64,000 nucleotides of DNA, from assembly GCA_001179505.1 (NCBI GenBank), contig CDMY01000395.1:1-64000 (forward strand), written 5' to 3'. Every line of letters starts with the position of its first letter. The first letter of the stretch is position 1. A model generated the notes under the pieces. It did not search any database. It was not told the origin of the DNA and was given only the letters and a program-made list of their open reading frames with translations. Shown here in pieces: positions 11,442-25,041 of this stretch. The stretch is from Vitrella brassicaformis. Lineage: Eukaryota; Sar; Vitrellaceae. A program made the translations under genes and the position numbers.

Positions 11442-12116
11442 CTGAAGACGACTGACTGATTCATTGCTGCATCTCTGGCGGCCCCCTGATTGGTTGAGAG
11501 AGGGAGAGACGTCTGGTGGTCGGTATCTTTGCCTTGTCTGCGTGATGAGGATTTGCGTGGCGGTGTGGAGTGCACATGACTCCGGTGGTTCGAAATTCTA
11601 TGGTTAAGACACACGTACACATACACACACAGGTGTGCAAGTCACGCGCACTCATGGACATCATGGCAGAAGTCAGCGAATGAATGCAGTGAGTGGCGTC
11701 ATGGCATGACCGTGGATGTGATGTGCACACACAGTCAGTCAGTCATTCAGTCGGGTGTGCTCTCTTGACGGCACTCCTCACCAGAAATAGAGAAATGCCA
11801 CACAGACAGACAGCCGACCAGGCAGACAGACAGCTAGGCAGCCAGGTGGGTACCTTGGCTACGATATATGGTATAGTACATGTCAGTCAGCACCAGCAGC
11901 AGCAGGCGTCCATCCATCCATCCATCCATCCATCCATGTGTGTGTGTGTGTGCCTAGCACCGTGCTCTCGCGTCGGTTGTGATGGTGGGACAGGCGGCCA
12001 TGCAGTCAGGCAAGCAAGCAGGCAGGCAGGCAGGCAGGAAGGCAAAAGGCGAAGAAAAGCGGAGAAAGGCAGAAAGGCAGGGAACCACGTCACACACACA
12101 CACAGGGAAATATCAT

Positions 12117-12148
12117 CCTTCAGTTAGCCATAGCTATTGAACTGAAGG
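12117..12148. repeat. Perfect 9-bp inverted repeat with 14-base loop
   Basis: The left arm CCTTCAGTT (12117-12125) and the right arm AACTGAAGG (12140-12148) are exact complements. It lies in the convergent spacer downstream of CWC25 and could form a stem-loop near the 3' end of either transcript. Chance occurrence is possible. Confidence 0.5.
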
Positions 12149-13029
12149 CGGAAACTCTGACACTCTCAATCCCCCCCCCAACACACACACACACATGGCG
12201 GCCGAAACAGGGGGCCGGGACGGGACGGGACGGTACTGACTCACAGACGGACGACAAATGAGGGACAGTACCATTCCACACACACACATGCAGTGCCTCT
12301 CTTGTTTGTCTGTCTCGTCCATGGGTGGCCAGAACTACACAGACGGCGGGCGGACGACCACAGACCCTCACCTCCCCACAGACACACACACACACACACA
12401 CACAGCGCCCCGACCCACCTCTCCCCAGCGACCCGACCCGTGTGCATGAAGGAGTTCACGAATTGGTCTCGTCTGGTGGTGGACGTGCGTGTGCGTGCGA
12501 TTCAGCGGCCCCTTGCGCTAACGATGCGCTTCTAAATACAGACGGGGCAGACGAACCACGACACACAAGCATCCTCCACACACATGCAGCGGTTAGAACA
12601 AATAGCGGCTGTCGGGACTGGGGAGTGGATGAGTGGATGAGGTCTCTCTGTCTCTGTCTCTCTCTCTCAGGGAGGGGGCACTGCCCGTCACTCCACCGAG
12701 GTCGCTGCACCCCCTGACCCAGCATGCAGCTGTCGTCGCTCTACCGCACTGTATGTGTGGAGACACGTACACATAGATAGGATAGCACATAGATATGTAT
12801 GCAGCTGTCTGTACAGACACCGATCATCGCATCGCATAGCACCCTACTAGTTCGCCGCATCCACTAGCCTTACCTATCACCTGTCTAGCTATTCGATCTG
12901 TCTATTGCTCGCAGTTCCTCCCTCCTCCCCCGCCGTGCTTTATTCAAAAACGGGGCAAAAGCTCTCCAGCACGCACCCAGGCACCACCCCCCCACCCAAC
13001 CGCCCCACATTCACACAGACGGATATACA

Positions 13030-13288
13030 TCATCCTTTCATCAGCACACACACACACACACATGGGCAGAGATAAGATAGGATAGGATAGACGGCGTCGG
13101 GTAGCGGAGCGGCAGGGATCATCAGCCACGAGAACGTGGGCTGGAAACTCGCCCTCGCTTGCACGGCTCTGCTCGCTTTCTGTCGCTGTCCACGTGAGCA
13201 GTAAGGCGTTGAGGTCCTCCACTTCACGAGGCATCATGACCAGTGTCACGTCATGATGTCTGTTGAAGCAGTCCGCCCCAACGCGGTG
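13030..13288 (-). CDS. Possible isolated exon, unassigned
   Basis: On the minus strand, after a GTGCGCAG acceptor at about 13289-13296, an open frame of about 75 codons runs without repeats. It contains phrases such as 'MMPREVEDLNALLLTW' and 'HVLVADDPCRSATRRR'. The composition looks coding, but no good donor, start or neighbouring exon could be identified, and no family is recognised. It may equally be a non-coding 3' part of the CDC48-like transcript. Confidence 0.2.
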
Positions 13289-13845
13289 CTGCGCACCGAC
13301 AAGACAGCAAAGAAGGCACCACAGAGCCAAGTCACATCACTCTCTGGTCTGTCTCGCCGCAAGCAAGTAGCGCAAACTCCCCTATCCATCCACACACCCA
13401 CACCCTCACGTACGCTCACACAAATATGCTCGTCTGTCTGTCATCTCACTGACGTGACGACTGGCAGGTGCAAAACTCTGCAAAGTCTGTCTGACCTGGG
13501 AACGGCTGAAAGGGATGTCGCGTCGATCGATGAGCAAAACCGACAGACACGGACACAGACACAAGACACAGACACGGGGAAAAAGAGAGGGAGAGACGGG
13601 CACTCTGGACATGCACATAGACACACCGGAGACGGCTGCCTTCGAAAATCAGACACGCACTTGCCTTCTCTCTCACCCTCTCTGATCTCCTCTGCTCTCG
13701 GTTCAAAAGACCGCCACACAGCCGTTCTCATCCATGGAACTCCACTCCAAAACACACCACACCCCCACACACCCGACACACAGCCTCACTCACTCACAGA
13801 GCCTCTGCTGGCCCGGAGCACCTCATAAGGCATCATCAGGAACGA

Positions 13846-16586
<2,741 letters not shown>

Positions 16587-16832
16587 GGCCTTCACAGAAC
16601 AGAGCACCACCCAGGCTGCTTGGATGGCTGCACGGCGATAGTGCCGACCGACGAGATGCTTGTTGAAAGGGAAAAATCGCCAATGGGAAAAATGAAAACA
16701 GCAAGTGAGTGAGTGAAGAAACCGGTGTGACGATGAGGCAAAGGAAGGGGGAAGAGCAGCCTGCGAGATCTGCTGCGAGCTTAGAATGCAGCTCAGCTCG
16801 CAGATTTCCCCTGCCACAGATCTCGTCTCAGA
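16587..16832. promoter_or_regulatory. Bidirectional spacer of two plastid-protein genes
   Basis: This 246-bp start-to-start spacer contains GCGAGCT at 16775-16781 and AGCTCGC at 16795-16801, an inverted pair of the common heptamer with a 13-base gap. It lies close to the bL32 start. Confidence 0.5.
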
Positions 16833-17278
16833 ATGAAGCTCCTGGCGTCCCTCCTCGTCTCTTCACTGGGTGTCGTCATATCTGTCGCCTCGAACACCCG
16901 TCCTTTCCCACCATCCCGTCCCCTCGCCCCTCGCTCTCTCCGCGCCGTCGGCTTCATCCTGCTGCCACCACTGTCCTCACCATCATCACCGCGATCACCG
17001 TCTGTGTCAGTTTCCGACGGTGGCATCACGTCGCTGGAGGCGGTGCCGAAGAAGAAGACCAGCAGGTCCAGGCGCGACAAGCGAAGGAAGCAGTGGTACA
17101 AGCTGCCCACCATGGCAAGGAACAAGGGGTGGATTGAGCCGGTGAGTGCACAGGCAAGGAGATCTATCTGGTCATGGGAGCTGTGGAATCATTGTGTTTC
17201 GGGTGTTGGCTGTGGTGTGTGCAGGACACGAAGAGCAACATCGAGCCTGGGTGGCTGGTGGCACCGCCAGCACAGTGA
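16833..17278 (+). CDS. rpl32: Plastid 50S ribosomal protein bL32, nuclear-encoded
   Basis: bL32 is a small zinc-ribbon-type protein of bacterial and plastid large ribosomal subunits. Two exons (16833-17141 and 17225-17278) encode 120 residues. Residues 1-20 form a signal peptide 'MKLLASLLVSSLGVVISVAS'. Residues 21-69 are Pro/Ser/Arg-rich with few acidic residues, fitting a transit peptide of a complex plastid. Residues 70-85 read AVPKKKTSRSRRDKRR, the universal bL32 signature. The remainder diverges and has no clear CxxC pairs, so the zinc site seems lost. In many algae rpl32 is still in the plastid genome; here it has moved to the nucleus. The cytosolic eL32 is unrelated. Confidence 0.88.
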
Positions 17279-17951
17279 TTTGCAATGGTGGGGGTGGTGC
17301 ATGGGATGGCATGGCTGCCTTGTCTTTCGGCAGCTCATATCCTGCCTCGGTGTGTATAGTCGATGTGATAAGAGAGAGAGATGAGCTTTAGGGCTTTTCA
17401 CTAGGCTGGCATTATGTGTGTGGTGGCGTGCTTGAACTGATGTATCTCTGCCGTTGTTGTCGTCGGTGTGGAGCCGTCGGTTCACATGCCGGTGGCTGCG
17501 TGCGGATGAGGGCGGGGGCAGAGATCCGTCAGAGGGAGCATGAGTGGAGTGTGTGTGCGGACCATACGGCAGCTGCCGCATGCCATGACCAGAGAGAAGG
17601 AAGGCTGATCTGTTTCTGTCGGTGTGCTTCGTGGTGATTCGTCCTGCGCGTATGTCAGCAGCTGCAGTGTCATCCACACAGAGCTGCTATGAACAAGGCG
17701 GCTCTGTGTCGATGGCCCTGGAGTTGGACACGTAGTGCAGTGGCGAATCTGCCTCACGCAATTGTGCCCTCTCGCTTAGACTGACAGATAGACGGACTGT
17801 GGACGGCTCGATGAGCCGAGTGTGACATGACCTTTCAATGTCGTTGCCCGTGTGTCCATCCGTCATTCGATTGATCACTCACAAGGGCGGCCCACACAGG
17901 CCATGAATCGACATGACTCTCCCTCACTGACTGCAGGCCTGTCTATCGTGT
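17279..17951. other. Convergent spacer, nothing recognised
   Basis: A 673-base stretch between the 3' ends of the bL32 gene and the RSP7-like gene. I see no exon, RNA gene or marked repeat in it. Confidence 0.6.
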
Positions 17952-18714
17952 TCAAGACTGGAAGTGCTTCTTGTGCAGCCGCACCTGCTTGACCACCGGC
18001 CAGGCCGTCTTCTTGACGTCCACACACACGTACTGACCCTCAGACGTCTGAACGTCAACACACCACACACCAAAACACATTTGCACATGACAAACCTATG
18101 TGTGTGTGTGTGTGGGCAGGTATGTACCCTCGGGCAGGCGGTGAGCAGCGTCTTGACCTCCCGCTCGTCGATGGCGGAGTCGGTCAGCCGATCAGACAGC
18201 TCCTTGGCACTCAACTCCTCGCCACATCCATCCAACGCCTGACAGAGAGGGAGGCAGACATCAGGACTGCAGTTGTTGGGCTGTGTGTGGTGGCCAGCCT
18301 GCCTGTTCCAACTGGGATGCGAAGGCAGCGGCGGCTTCGTCTCCGATGCTGTCCACCTCCTGTGCACGCACACTATTCTCAAACGACAACATCGAACGGA
18401 TCACAACTGCACGCCGCACACGCACAGAGGAATCAGATAAGTGGAGGGATTGCTTGTGCGTTGGATGGGGCGTGTGTGAGACGGACCGACAGCACGGGGG
18501 ATGAAGTCTCCGTGCGACACACGGCCGTCGGGCTCCTGCAGGCACCCACACAGGCACACGAGTGCCATCAATTGTCTCGCCTTGCTGCGTCTGTCTGGCT
18601 GACCAGTGTGGCCTCGGACATGACGGTGTAGATCTGGAAGCGCGTGAGGCCGAGCTTGGCCGAGTGGATGAGGTCGATCATGTCGTCAGGGTCCAGCATA
18701 CCGCTCATCTGACC

Positions 18715-18751
<37 letters not shown>

Positions 18752-20851
18752 TTGAGACACACGCATGCATTGAGACACTTACCTCAGTGTCTCTTGATTC
18801 GAACAAGTCCTTAAGGAACTGCGCCAGCTCGTCCTGCTTCATCTCATTCTCCAACAGGCGCAGCGTCGCTGCACAAGAGACATAGACGAGGAGGGGGATG
18901 GCAGGATCCCCCCCCCCCCCACNNNNNNNNNNNNNNNNNNNNNNNNNNNNNNNNNNNNNNNNNNNNNNNNNNNNNNNNNNNNNNNNNNNNNNNNNNNNNN
19001 NNNNNNNNNNNNNNNNNNNNNNNNNNNNNNNNNNNNNNNNNNNNNNNNNNNNNNNNNNNNNNNNNNNNNNNNNNNNNNNNNNNNNNNNNNNNNNNNNNNN
19101 NNNNNNNNNNNNNNNNNNNNNNNNNNNNNNNNNNNNNNNNNNNNNNNNNNNNNNNNNNNNNNNNNNNNNNNNNNNNNNNNNNNNNNNNNNNNNNNNNNNN
19201 NNNNNNNNNNNNNNNNNNNNNNTCCCCCCCCCCCCCACACGTCACTTACTCACCGAGCTTGCGCAGCATGTCGTAGGCAAACGGCACGAACTCTGAACCC
19301 CACGGCGAAAGAGAAGCGCCTTCACTCATCCACTTTTTTTTGTGTCTGTACCGTTGTAGTTGATGGTGCCGTCGTTGTCTTGGTCGACCACCTGGAACAA
19401 CAGCGCGTTCAACTCACGACTGCACACAGACAGACACAGACACAAACAAATCCATCGCTGCAGACGGGCAAGAGAGACATGGAGGCGACCGGTTCAGCCC
19501 GAGCTCCATGCTGCACATGGTGTCGATGAACTCACTCCTGCACACAAGGGGAGAGAGGGACACATATTGAGAGGCACAGCAGCCAACACGTATCAAGCGA
19601 CGCTGACCTGGAAACGAATCCTTTGCCGTCCTTGTCAAACTCCTTGAACATCGTCATGATGGTCTCCGTCAACTCTTCCCTGTACGACACACACACACAC
19701 AGGGGAGCACAGAGACGCATACGTGCATCGTGGCACTTGTCATGTATATGTGCAGCCTCCGCTGTCTGTCTGTCTGCCTCTCTGTCTTTCTGTCTGCCTG
19801 TCTCACTTGGTCATGCCGTGCACCAAGAACTCTTCGGCCTCCTTCTCAGCCACCTGCATCTCCTGAAAACAACACACACAACCACCACCTTTCCTTCTTC
19901 TTCCGGTGGAGCTCAGCTCCCGACCGTCTGTCTCCCACTGCTCTGCTCTCGCCCACCCGTTCGGTCTCTCCCTTGGCGTACATGGCCTCGACGATCTGCA
20001 TGGCCAGCGGGATGAACTCCTTGTAGTCCACCTTGCCGTTCTGATCCATGTCAGCCTCGGCCAAAAACCTGCAGACAGACAGACAGACAGACACCCACAC
20101 ACGACGGTCCGTGCGTGCCCCTGCGAACAACCGTACCGCAGCACTTCGTCTTCGGGGAAGGCGAGCTTCTTCTGCAGGCTGTGCATCAGCTGCATCATGG
20201 GTCATTGACATACACACACACTGTACAGAGAGACTTACTGTTCCGCAGACATCGATGGAGAGAGAAGGCTGCCCCTGTGCCGGACTCACCTCTTTGAACT
20301 CGCTCTTGTCAAGGTATCCGCTGCCGTCCTTGTCATATGCCTGGAAGAGCCCCTCAATCATGGCCTTGACCTCCGCTATCGACCACACCTTCGACTTCTC
20401 CTCGCCCTCACCCTCACCCTCACCCTCACCCTCAGCCTCAGCCTCACGAGGGGGAGGGGCCTCCCCCTTCTCTCTCTCAGCATGCTCTGCCTCCTCCTCT
20501 CTCTCGGCAGGTGGACCAGGCGCCTCTGCAGCGGCCGGGGCCTGCCGCTCCTCTGCCGATTCAGCGCCTTTTGCAACGCCCGGTGGACCAGCGTAGCCGC
20601 CCTCTACAACGACGTCAGGCAGCCCCTGGACACATCATGAGACCAGATGGGGCGTCTCAGACTCATTCAGCTGGACAGATGGATGGGCGTCTTTGATTGT
20701 TTGTCCTGACCTTTGCCTTTCTGTCGAAGTATTCCGCTGCGAACTGGTAGATGTCATCGGGCTGGTTACGGAGGACCTCTCGCGTGAACCCCTTGAGCAC
20801 CTCGGGCAGGCCATGGGGGATCTCAAACTGCTTGGCGTACTTGCTGAACAT
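17952..20851 (-). CDS. RSP7: RIIa plus EF-hand protein, radial spoke RSP7-like
   Basis: The RIIa fold docks onto A-kinase-anchor helices; together with EF-hands it is the design of the axonemal radial spoke protein RSP7. Translation from the ATG at 20851 begins with '[18 protein letters not shown]' and '[12 protein letters not shown]', a textbook RIIa domain. An Ala/Glu/Pro-rich linker with a Glu-Gly repeat follows. Then come four canonical EF loops: [12 protein letters not shown] (about 20300), [12 protein letters not shown] (about 20030), [12 protein letters not shown] (split by an intron, about 19630/19530) and [12 protein letters not shown] (split, about 19380/19250). Further helical exons without clear loops run to the stop at 17952-17954. 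One intron contains the 300-N gap, so an exon may be missing. This implies a motile, flagellated stage. The specific RSP7 identity is less certain than the domains. Confidence 0.75.
18923..19222. other. Assembly gap of 300 N flanked by poly-C
   Basis: The gap is bordered on both sides by runs of 13 or so C residues, so the missing sequence is probably a poly-C/poly-G or similar hard template. The round length suggests an estimated or placeholder gap. It sits in an intron of the RIIa/EF-hand gene. Confidence 0.95.
20402..20440. repeat. Coding CCCTCA hexamer repeat
   Basis: Tandem CCCTCA and then GCCTCA hexamers. On the minus strand they encode the Glu-Ala and Glu-Gly repeat between the RIIa domain and the first EF-hand of the RSP7-like protein. 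The repeat is a likely length polymorphism. Confidence 0.8.
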
Positions 20852-21326
20852 CCTGACGACGGCTCAGCACCGCGCGGAGAGCGGCTCGAGAGGGCGCCCC
20901 CCGTCTGCATGCATGCGCGTGCGAGCTCAAAGTCACCGATCCCCATAGCGGGGAAGAAAGGCGAAGGAAAGTATCCTGGGTAGGCAATGAAAGAAGGAGC
21001 ACGCAGATCTGGGAGTCATCCTTGTTTTTTTGCATCTGGTTTTGTGTGCACCTGCAGAGGTCTGAGAGATATCCCGCCGCAGGCTGGGTGACCCGGAGGG
21101 CAGGAGCAGCATTACGCCATCTCCAATGGCCTTGTCCGAGGCAGTAGGACGTAAAAAAAGCGGTATCGAGCCCCTGCGGCTGTTGCGGACGTTCTCCTCC
21201 TACGTCCCATTTCTTCGAGCCGCTCTGGCTATCGGTCGACGTCGTGTTCCGTTCTCTCTCGGCTGTTAATGACCGCTGCGTCCCGGTCACTTTGCACGGC
21301 CTTGCTCTTTCTCGCCTTTGCCGCAG
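20852..21326. promoter_or_regulatory. Spacer between RSP7-like and USP7-like genes
   Basis: Contains GCGAGCT at 20931-20937 preceded by a GCATGCATGC palindromic stretch that includes TGCATGC, a sequence bound by some alveolate AP2 factors. The first exon of the USP7-like gene must lie in the right part. An ATG at 21126 opens a basic, Ser/Leu-rich frame and is one candidate. A pyrimidine-rich acceptor ends at 21326. Confidence 0.4.
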
Positions 21327-22943
21327 CCTCCCCGTCAGACGCACCAGCCCTCGTGGGGACTACGTCGGCATCGTGAACAGTGGGGCGACGTGCAGCATGA
21401 CCAGCGTCCTGCAGTCGTTGTACCACATCGGCAAACTCACCGACGCCATCTATCGCATGACGAATGAGGAAGACGTGGAGGTGAGCGGTGACTGACCCAT
21501 TCGTCCATCCATCCATCCATCCTGCACTCACCCTCTCTCTGTGTGTGTTGTGCATATGGGAGGGGAACACGCCTTCTCTGGCTTTGGCGGTGCAGACGGT
21601 ATTCTACCACCTACACGAGTCCCACCAGGCCGTCGACATCAACCCACTCATCAAGTACACACACACACACACACAGACAGACAGAGAGAGAGAGAGAGAT
21701 ACAGAGCGATGAGGTGATACATGTGTGTGTGCGTTGGTGCGGGCCGCTTGGTTGGGATTCAGAGGCCTTCCCGCAGTACGATGCCCAGGAGCTGACCAGA
21801 CTCCTGTGCGACGAACTCGAAGAGCAAATGAAGGTCCGTCCATGCGTTGCGTCTTGAGGTCAATGCACACCCACATCAGTGCCGGTGGCTTGTGTGGTGT
21901 GTCGTATCTGTCAGGGTACCTCTGTTGAAGGCACCATCGCCCGTCTCTTCGAGGGCGAGCTCGAGACTTATGTGTCCTGCACTGAGGTCGACTACACAAC
22001 AAAAAAGACGGAACAGTTCCCCGACATTACGGTAACCCTTTTCCCTCACCCGCCCCACACACACGTCCCCACACACACACACTCATGTGCCAATGTGTGT
22101 GCTCCGTCTGTGTGCAGTTGGATGTGTTTGGTTGTTCCAGCTTAGAGGCGTCGCTGCGATACTACACACGGGAGGATCTGCTCGTGGGCCAGAATCAGTT
22201 CTGGACCGAGCACTTCGGCCCGCAGAACGCCAAGAAGGGCGTGCGCTTCCTCAAGTTCCCACCTGTGATGCGCTTCCATCTCAAACGGATCCGGGTATGC
22301 AGAGAGAGAGACAGACCCCCAGCGCTCAAATGATTCGCGTTACATGGGTATTATCAGTTTGATATGGAGCGCATGGACAATGTCAAGGTCAACGACCGTT
22401 TCGAGTTCCCCGAGACGCTCGACCTCGAGCCGTTCTGCCAGGGCGCCGGCACATACATCCTCCACACGGTCATCGTCCACCGAGGTGGGTACAAAATCCA
22501 CCCACACACACAGAAAGAGAAAGACGGCAGACACGGCCTCTTTCCCCGTCGGTGTGAATGGATTGTCAGGTGGGCTTGACAGCGGCCACTTCTACTGCTT
22601 CATCCGCCCGACCCCCGGCAGCCAGTGGATCCGTTTCGACGACCACATCGTCTACTCGACGTCGACTGTGGCGGCCATCGACGAGAACTTCGGCGGGGGG
22701 GGCGACGAGCGGCGCGGCAGCGCCTACATACTCGTGTATGTCAAGGAGAGTGAGGCGCAGGACATACTCTACCAACCTGACCCCAAACAGGTGGGTACCT
22801 TGGCACGGAGGGAGACATATGTGTGTGTCTGTGTGGTTATATGGGTGTATGGGTGTGTGTCTGTGTGTCCGTGTTGTCAGGTGAATCCGGAGCTGGTCGA
22901 GCGCATGCAGCGTGACGAAGAGGAAAACCTGAAGCGCCTTTGA
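21327..22943 (+). CDS. USP7: USP7-like ubiquitin-specific protease, catalytic domain only
   Basis: USP enzymes cleave ubiquitin from proteins. The exons encode 'YVGIVNSGATCSMTSVLQSL' with the catalytic Cys box, 'QYDAQELTRLLCDELEEQM', 'RFLKFPPVMRFHLKRI', 'VNDRFEFP', and the His box around 'DSGHFYCFIRP' with 'WIRFDDHIV'. The finger and switching-loop order is that of USP7. The usual Tyr-Met-Asn after the catalytic Cys is Ser-Met-Thr. The protein stops about 60 residues after the domain, so the MATH and C-terminal ubiquitin-like domains of animal or plant USP7 are absent. There is no in-frame ATG before the Cys box, so an upstream exon supplies the start. The join near 21700 lacks an ideal acceptor. 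Confidence 0.8.
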
Positions 22944-23209
22944 CTCAGAGAGGAAGTCGCAAACAGCATGAGGTCCGTCCGTCAGCACCCACGATTCCAC
23001 CGACACACCCTTTGATATCTGTACCTTCTTCACCTGCTGCAGTGCAGGATTCGTCACTGAATGAGGACAACATTGCCATGGCAACCGCCACTCTTAAACC
23101 ACACTGAATGAAGGATGCCCAAATCGACGGTTATCTGGAGCTGATTGTCGCCGGCACCTGGCACGGGGGGCTCGGCGTGGATCCAGATGGTTGGTTGCTT
23201 GATGCCTCT

Positions 23210-23255
23210 CGTCTTTGGCAAGCCCGCCGAAGGGCTAGTGGGCCTGCCAAAGACG
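23210..23255. repeat. 16-bp inverted repeat (one mismatch), 14-base loop
   Basis: The left arm CGTCTTTGGCAAGCCC (23210-23225) and right arm GGGCCTGCCAAAGACG (23240-23255) pair in 15 of 16 positions. It lies about 270 bases past the USP7-like stop codon. Confidence 0.75.
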
Positions 23256-24300
23256 ACTGGTAGCTCTGCTCTGCGAAACGACGTCAATTCACCTGGCAGT
23301 ATATGGCTGGGCTGGCTTGCCGCTTGCCTGCCTGGGTGGCCTATTGTTTATCAGAGAGCCTGTCTGTGTGTGCATGCAATGGAAGCCGCGTATGTGGTTG
23401 GTGGGTGTGGAATTGTGTTGCTGTGATGGCTCACGTGGCTGGTGGCTTCATAGCTGGGCTGGCTTCAATTACATTGCATGGCCTGCTCTTCGTCCGGGGG
23501 TTTGTGTGTTCGTCACACAAGACTCGTGTGAATGCTGATCTCTCTTTTTCGTGCCCTGCGTGATCTGTGCCTTGCGTCGCGTGCCGTGTCTCACTCATGT
23601 ACTGCTGACAGTGGTTGTTACATTTTTGGTGCTCCGCTCTGTGTGCGAATAGCGTGTGGGTGGGTTGGGGGACACCAGGGCGAGTCAGGCTCAGATGTGG
23701 CATGTGATGCGGAAGCGAGACACAAGGAATCCATTTATTGGATTCATTATAAGTGAATCCAGTCTCTCGCATCCACGGCAACCAACGTCATACCCACTGT
23801 CTGCCCGCCTCTTGTATGTTAATCTGTCTCTTGGGGTGTCGTGCGCCCAGTTGCAACGAACACCAGCACAGACAATAACAAATAACAGATAACACTAAGG
23901 CTGACTGCACGGCCGACCTCAGGTCCCTGTGAGAGACACAGTCCCTTCCCCTCTCAGCCCGTCGCCTTTTTGGAGCAGTGAGCACGAAGCATGACACACC
24001 CACCCAGCGGCACTCACCCTAGCTATGAATATGCAGATGACACACGGCAGCCGCGAGAGGGTCACCAGTGCACTCACGTACACAAGCAAATCACTCAGGC
24101 GAACTGACGGACAAATGATGTGTACAGTACACGGCTCTTCCCCCGCACATGCACGTGGACGCCTCTCTGCTCGACCCCCTCGCTCTCATCGGCGTCGCTC
24201 AAAGAAGATTGTGAAGAGCGCAACCAGAGGTTGCACTAGACTGCAAGGGGACTCGCAATAGTACCTTCCCACGATTCTTTGAACGATTCTGTCTGCCTGC

Positions 24301-24353
24301 TGTCTTGCCTTTCCGTACCTCTCGTCTCAGTGTCTTGCCTTTCCGTACCTCTC
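24301..24353. repeat. Two 23-base direct repeats at 30-base spacing
   Basis: TGTCTTGCCTTTCCGTACCT plus CTC occurs at 24301-24323 and identically at 24331-24353. No wider array is visible. Confidence 0.85.
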
Positions 24354-25041
24354 ATTTTTGGTATCCCTCTTGTCGTACGTGCTGTTGTGTCTCTGTGTGT
24401 CTCTGTGTGTCTCGGATGGTGTCGTGCGGGAACAAAGATGTAGCACGTGATGCGGTATGTGAGACATCAGAGATTCATTCATCGCTCGCTTTGTTGATAA
24501 GTCTACTCTCGCCCTAGGGCAAGAAATCCAACAACGCAGCAGATGAGACGCAGATCAGTGAAGGATCGACGCACGCAGCAAATCACTCAACCCCACCAAA
24601 CCACACAATTTGGCGGCAGTGTACCAACAGAAAGAACGATCTGCACTGGCCAAAGTACGGCTAAAAATCACTCTCTGTGCCACAGTCAGTCTGCCTTTCT
24701 GGCCACGATCCGTCCGGTTATCACAAACACATAACACATAATTAAGGAGTGAGCAGCTCAAAGAACACGTGTCCCATCACCCCTCCCTCCCTCTGACCAT
24801 AACTCAACTCATCTTCCCCTCTCTGTCTGTCTGTTGTCCATTTCGACCAGACCAGCCAGAGACCATTACACGCGTACGCCACGACACCCATTCGCCCGCC
24901 CGCCCTCCGGCACAGCAGTGTACAAACTCAAGCAAATCACTAAGTTGAACCAAGGACAGATGACGTGCTCATAAGTACACGGCGCAACTCGCACATGTAC
25001 GCCTCTCTGCCTCTCTGCAATCGATATGTAAGGATCGATCC

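Larger units (their letters stand above)
11442..13845. other. Long convergent spacer with many microsatellites
   Basis: This 2.4-kb spacer separates the 3' ends of CWC25 and the CDC48-like gene. It contains a CATC run at 11911-11936, an AGGC run at about 12018-12038, many CA/TG runs, a 9-bp hairpin at 12117-12148, and one protein-like minus-strand block listed separately. No complete gene could be built. Confidence 0.6.
22944..25041. other. 2.1-kb noncoding region with diverged tandem duplication
   Basis: No exon is recognisable. Two diverged copies of a unit of roughly 0.75-0.85 kb can be aligned by eye. About 23600-23780 resembles 24350-24515, with shared 'catgtgatgcgg' and 'cgtgatgcgg' contexts. 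About 24080-24170 resembles 24930-25016, with shared 'caagcaaatcact', 'agtacacggc' and 'acgcctctctgc'. The second copy abuts the stop of the secreted-protein gene. Confidence 0.55.

Noticed and set aside
11525-11605. Possible tRNA with a GGTTCGAAATT B-box-like sequence
   Set aside because: The bases flanking the T-loop do not pair into a 5-bp stem and no acceptor stem can be formed.
12944-13330. Whole minus-strand open frame as one small gene
   Set aside because: Its apparent start is not ATG and its last third is a translation of CA repeats; only the central block was kept as a tentative exon.
21244-21326. GTG at 21244 as the start of the USP7-like protein
   Set aside because: Nuclear genes here start at ATG, and a good acceptor at 21326 shows this part is intronic.
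22944-25041. Retroelement with two LTRs flanking an internal region
   Set aside because: The two diverged copies are adjacent, with no reverse transcriptase, primer-binding site or target duplication seen.
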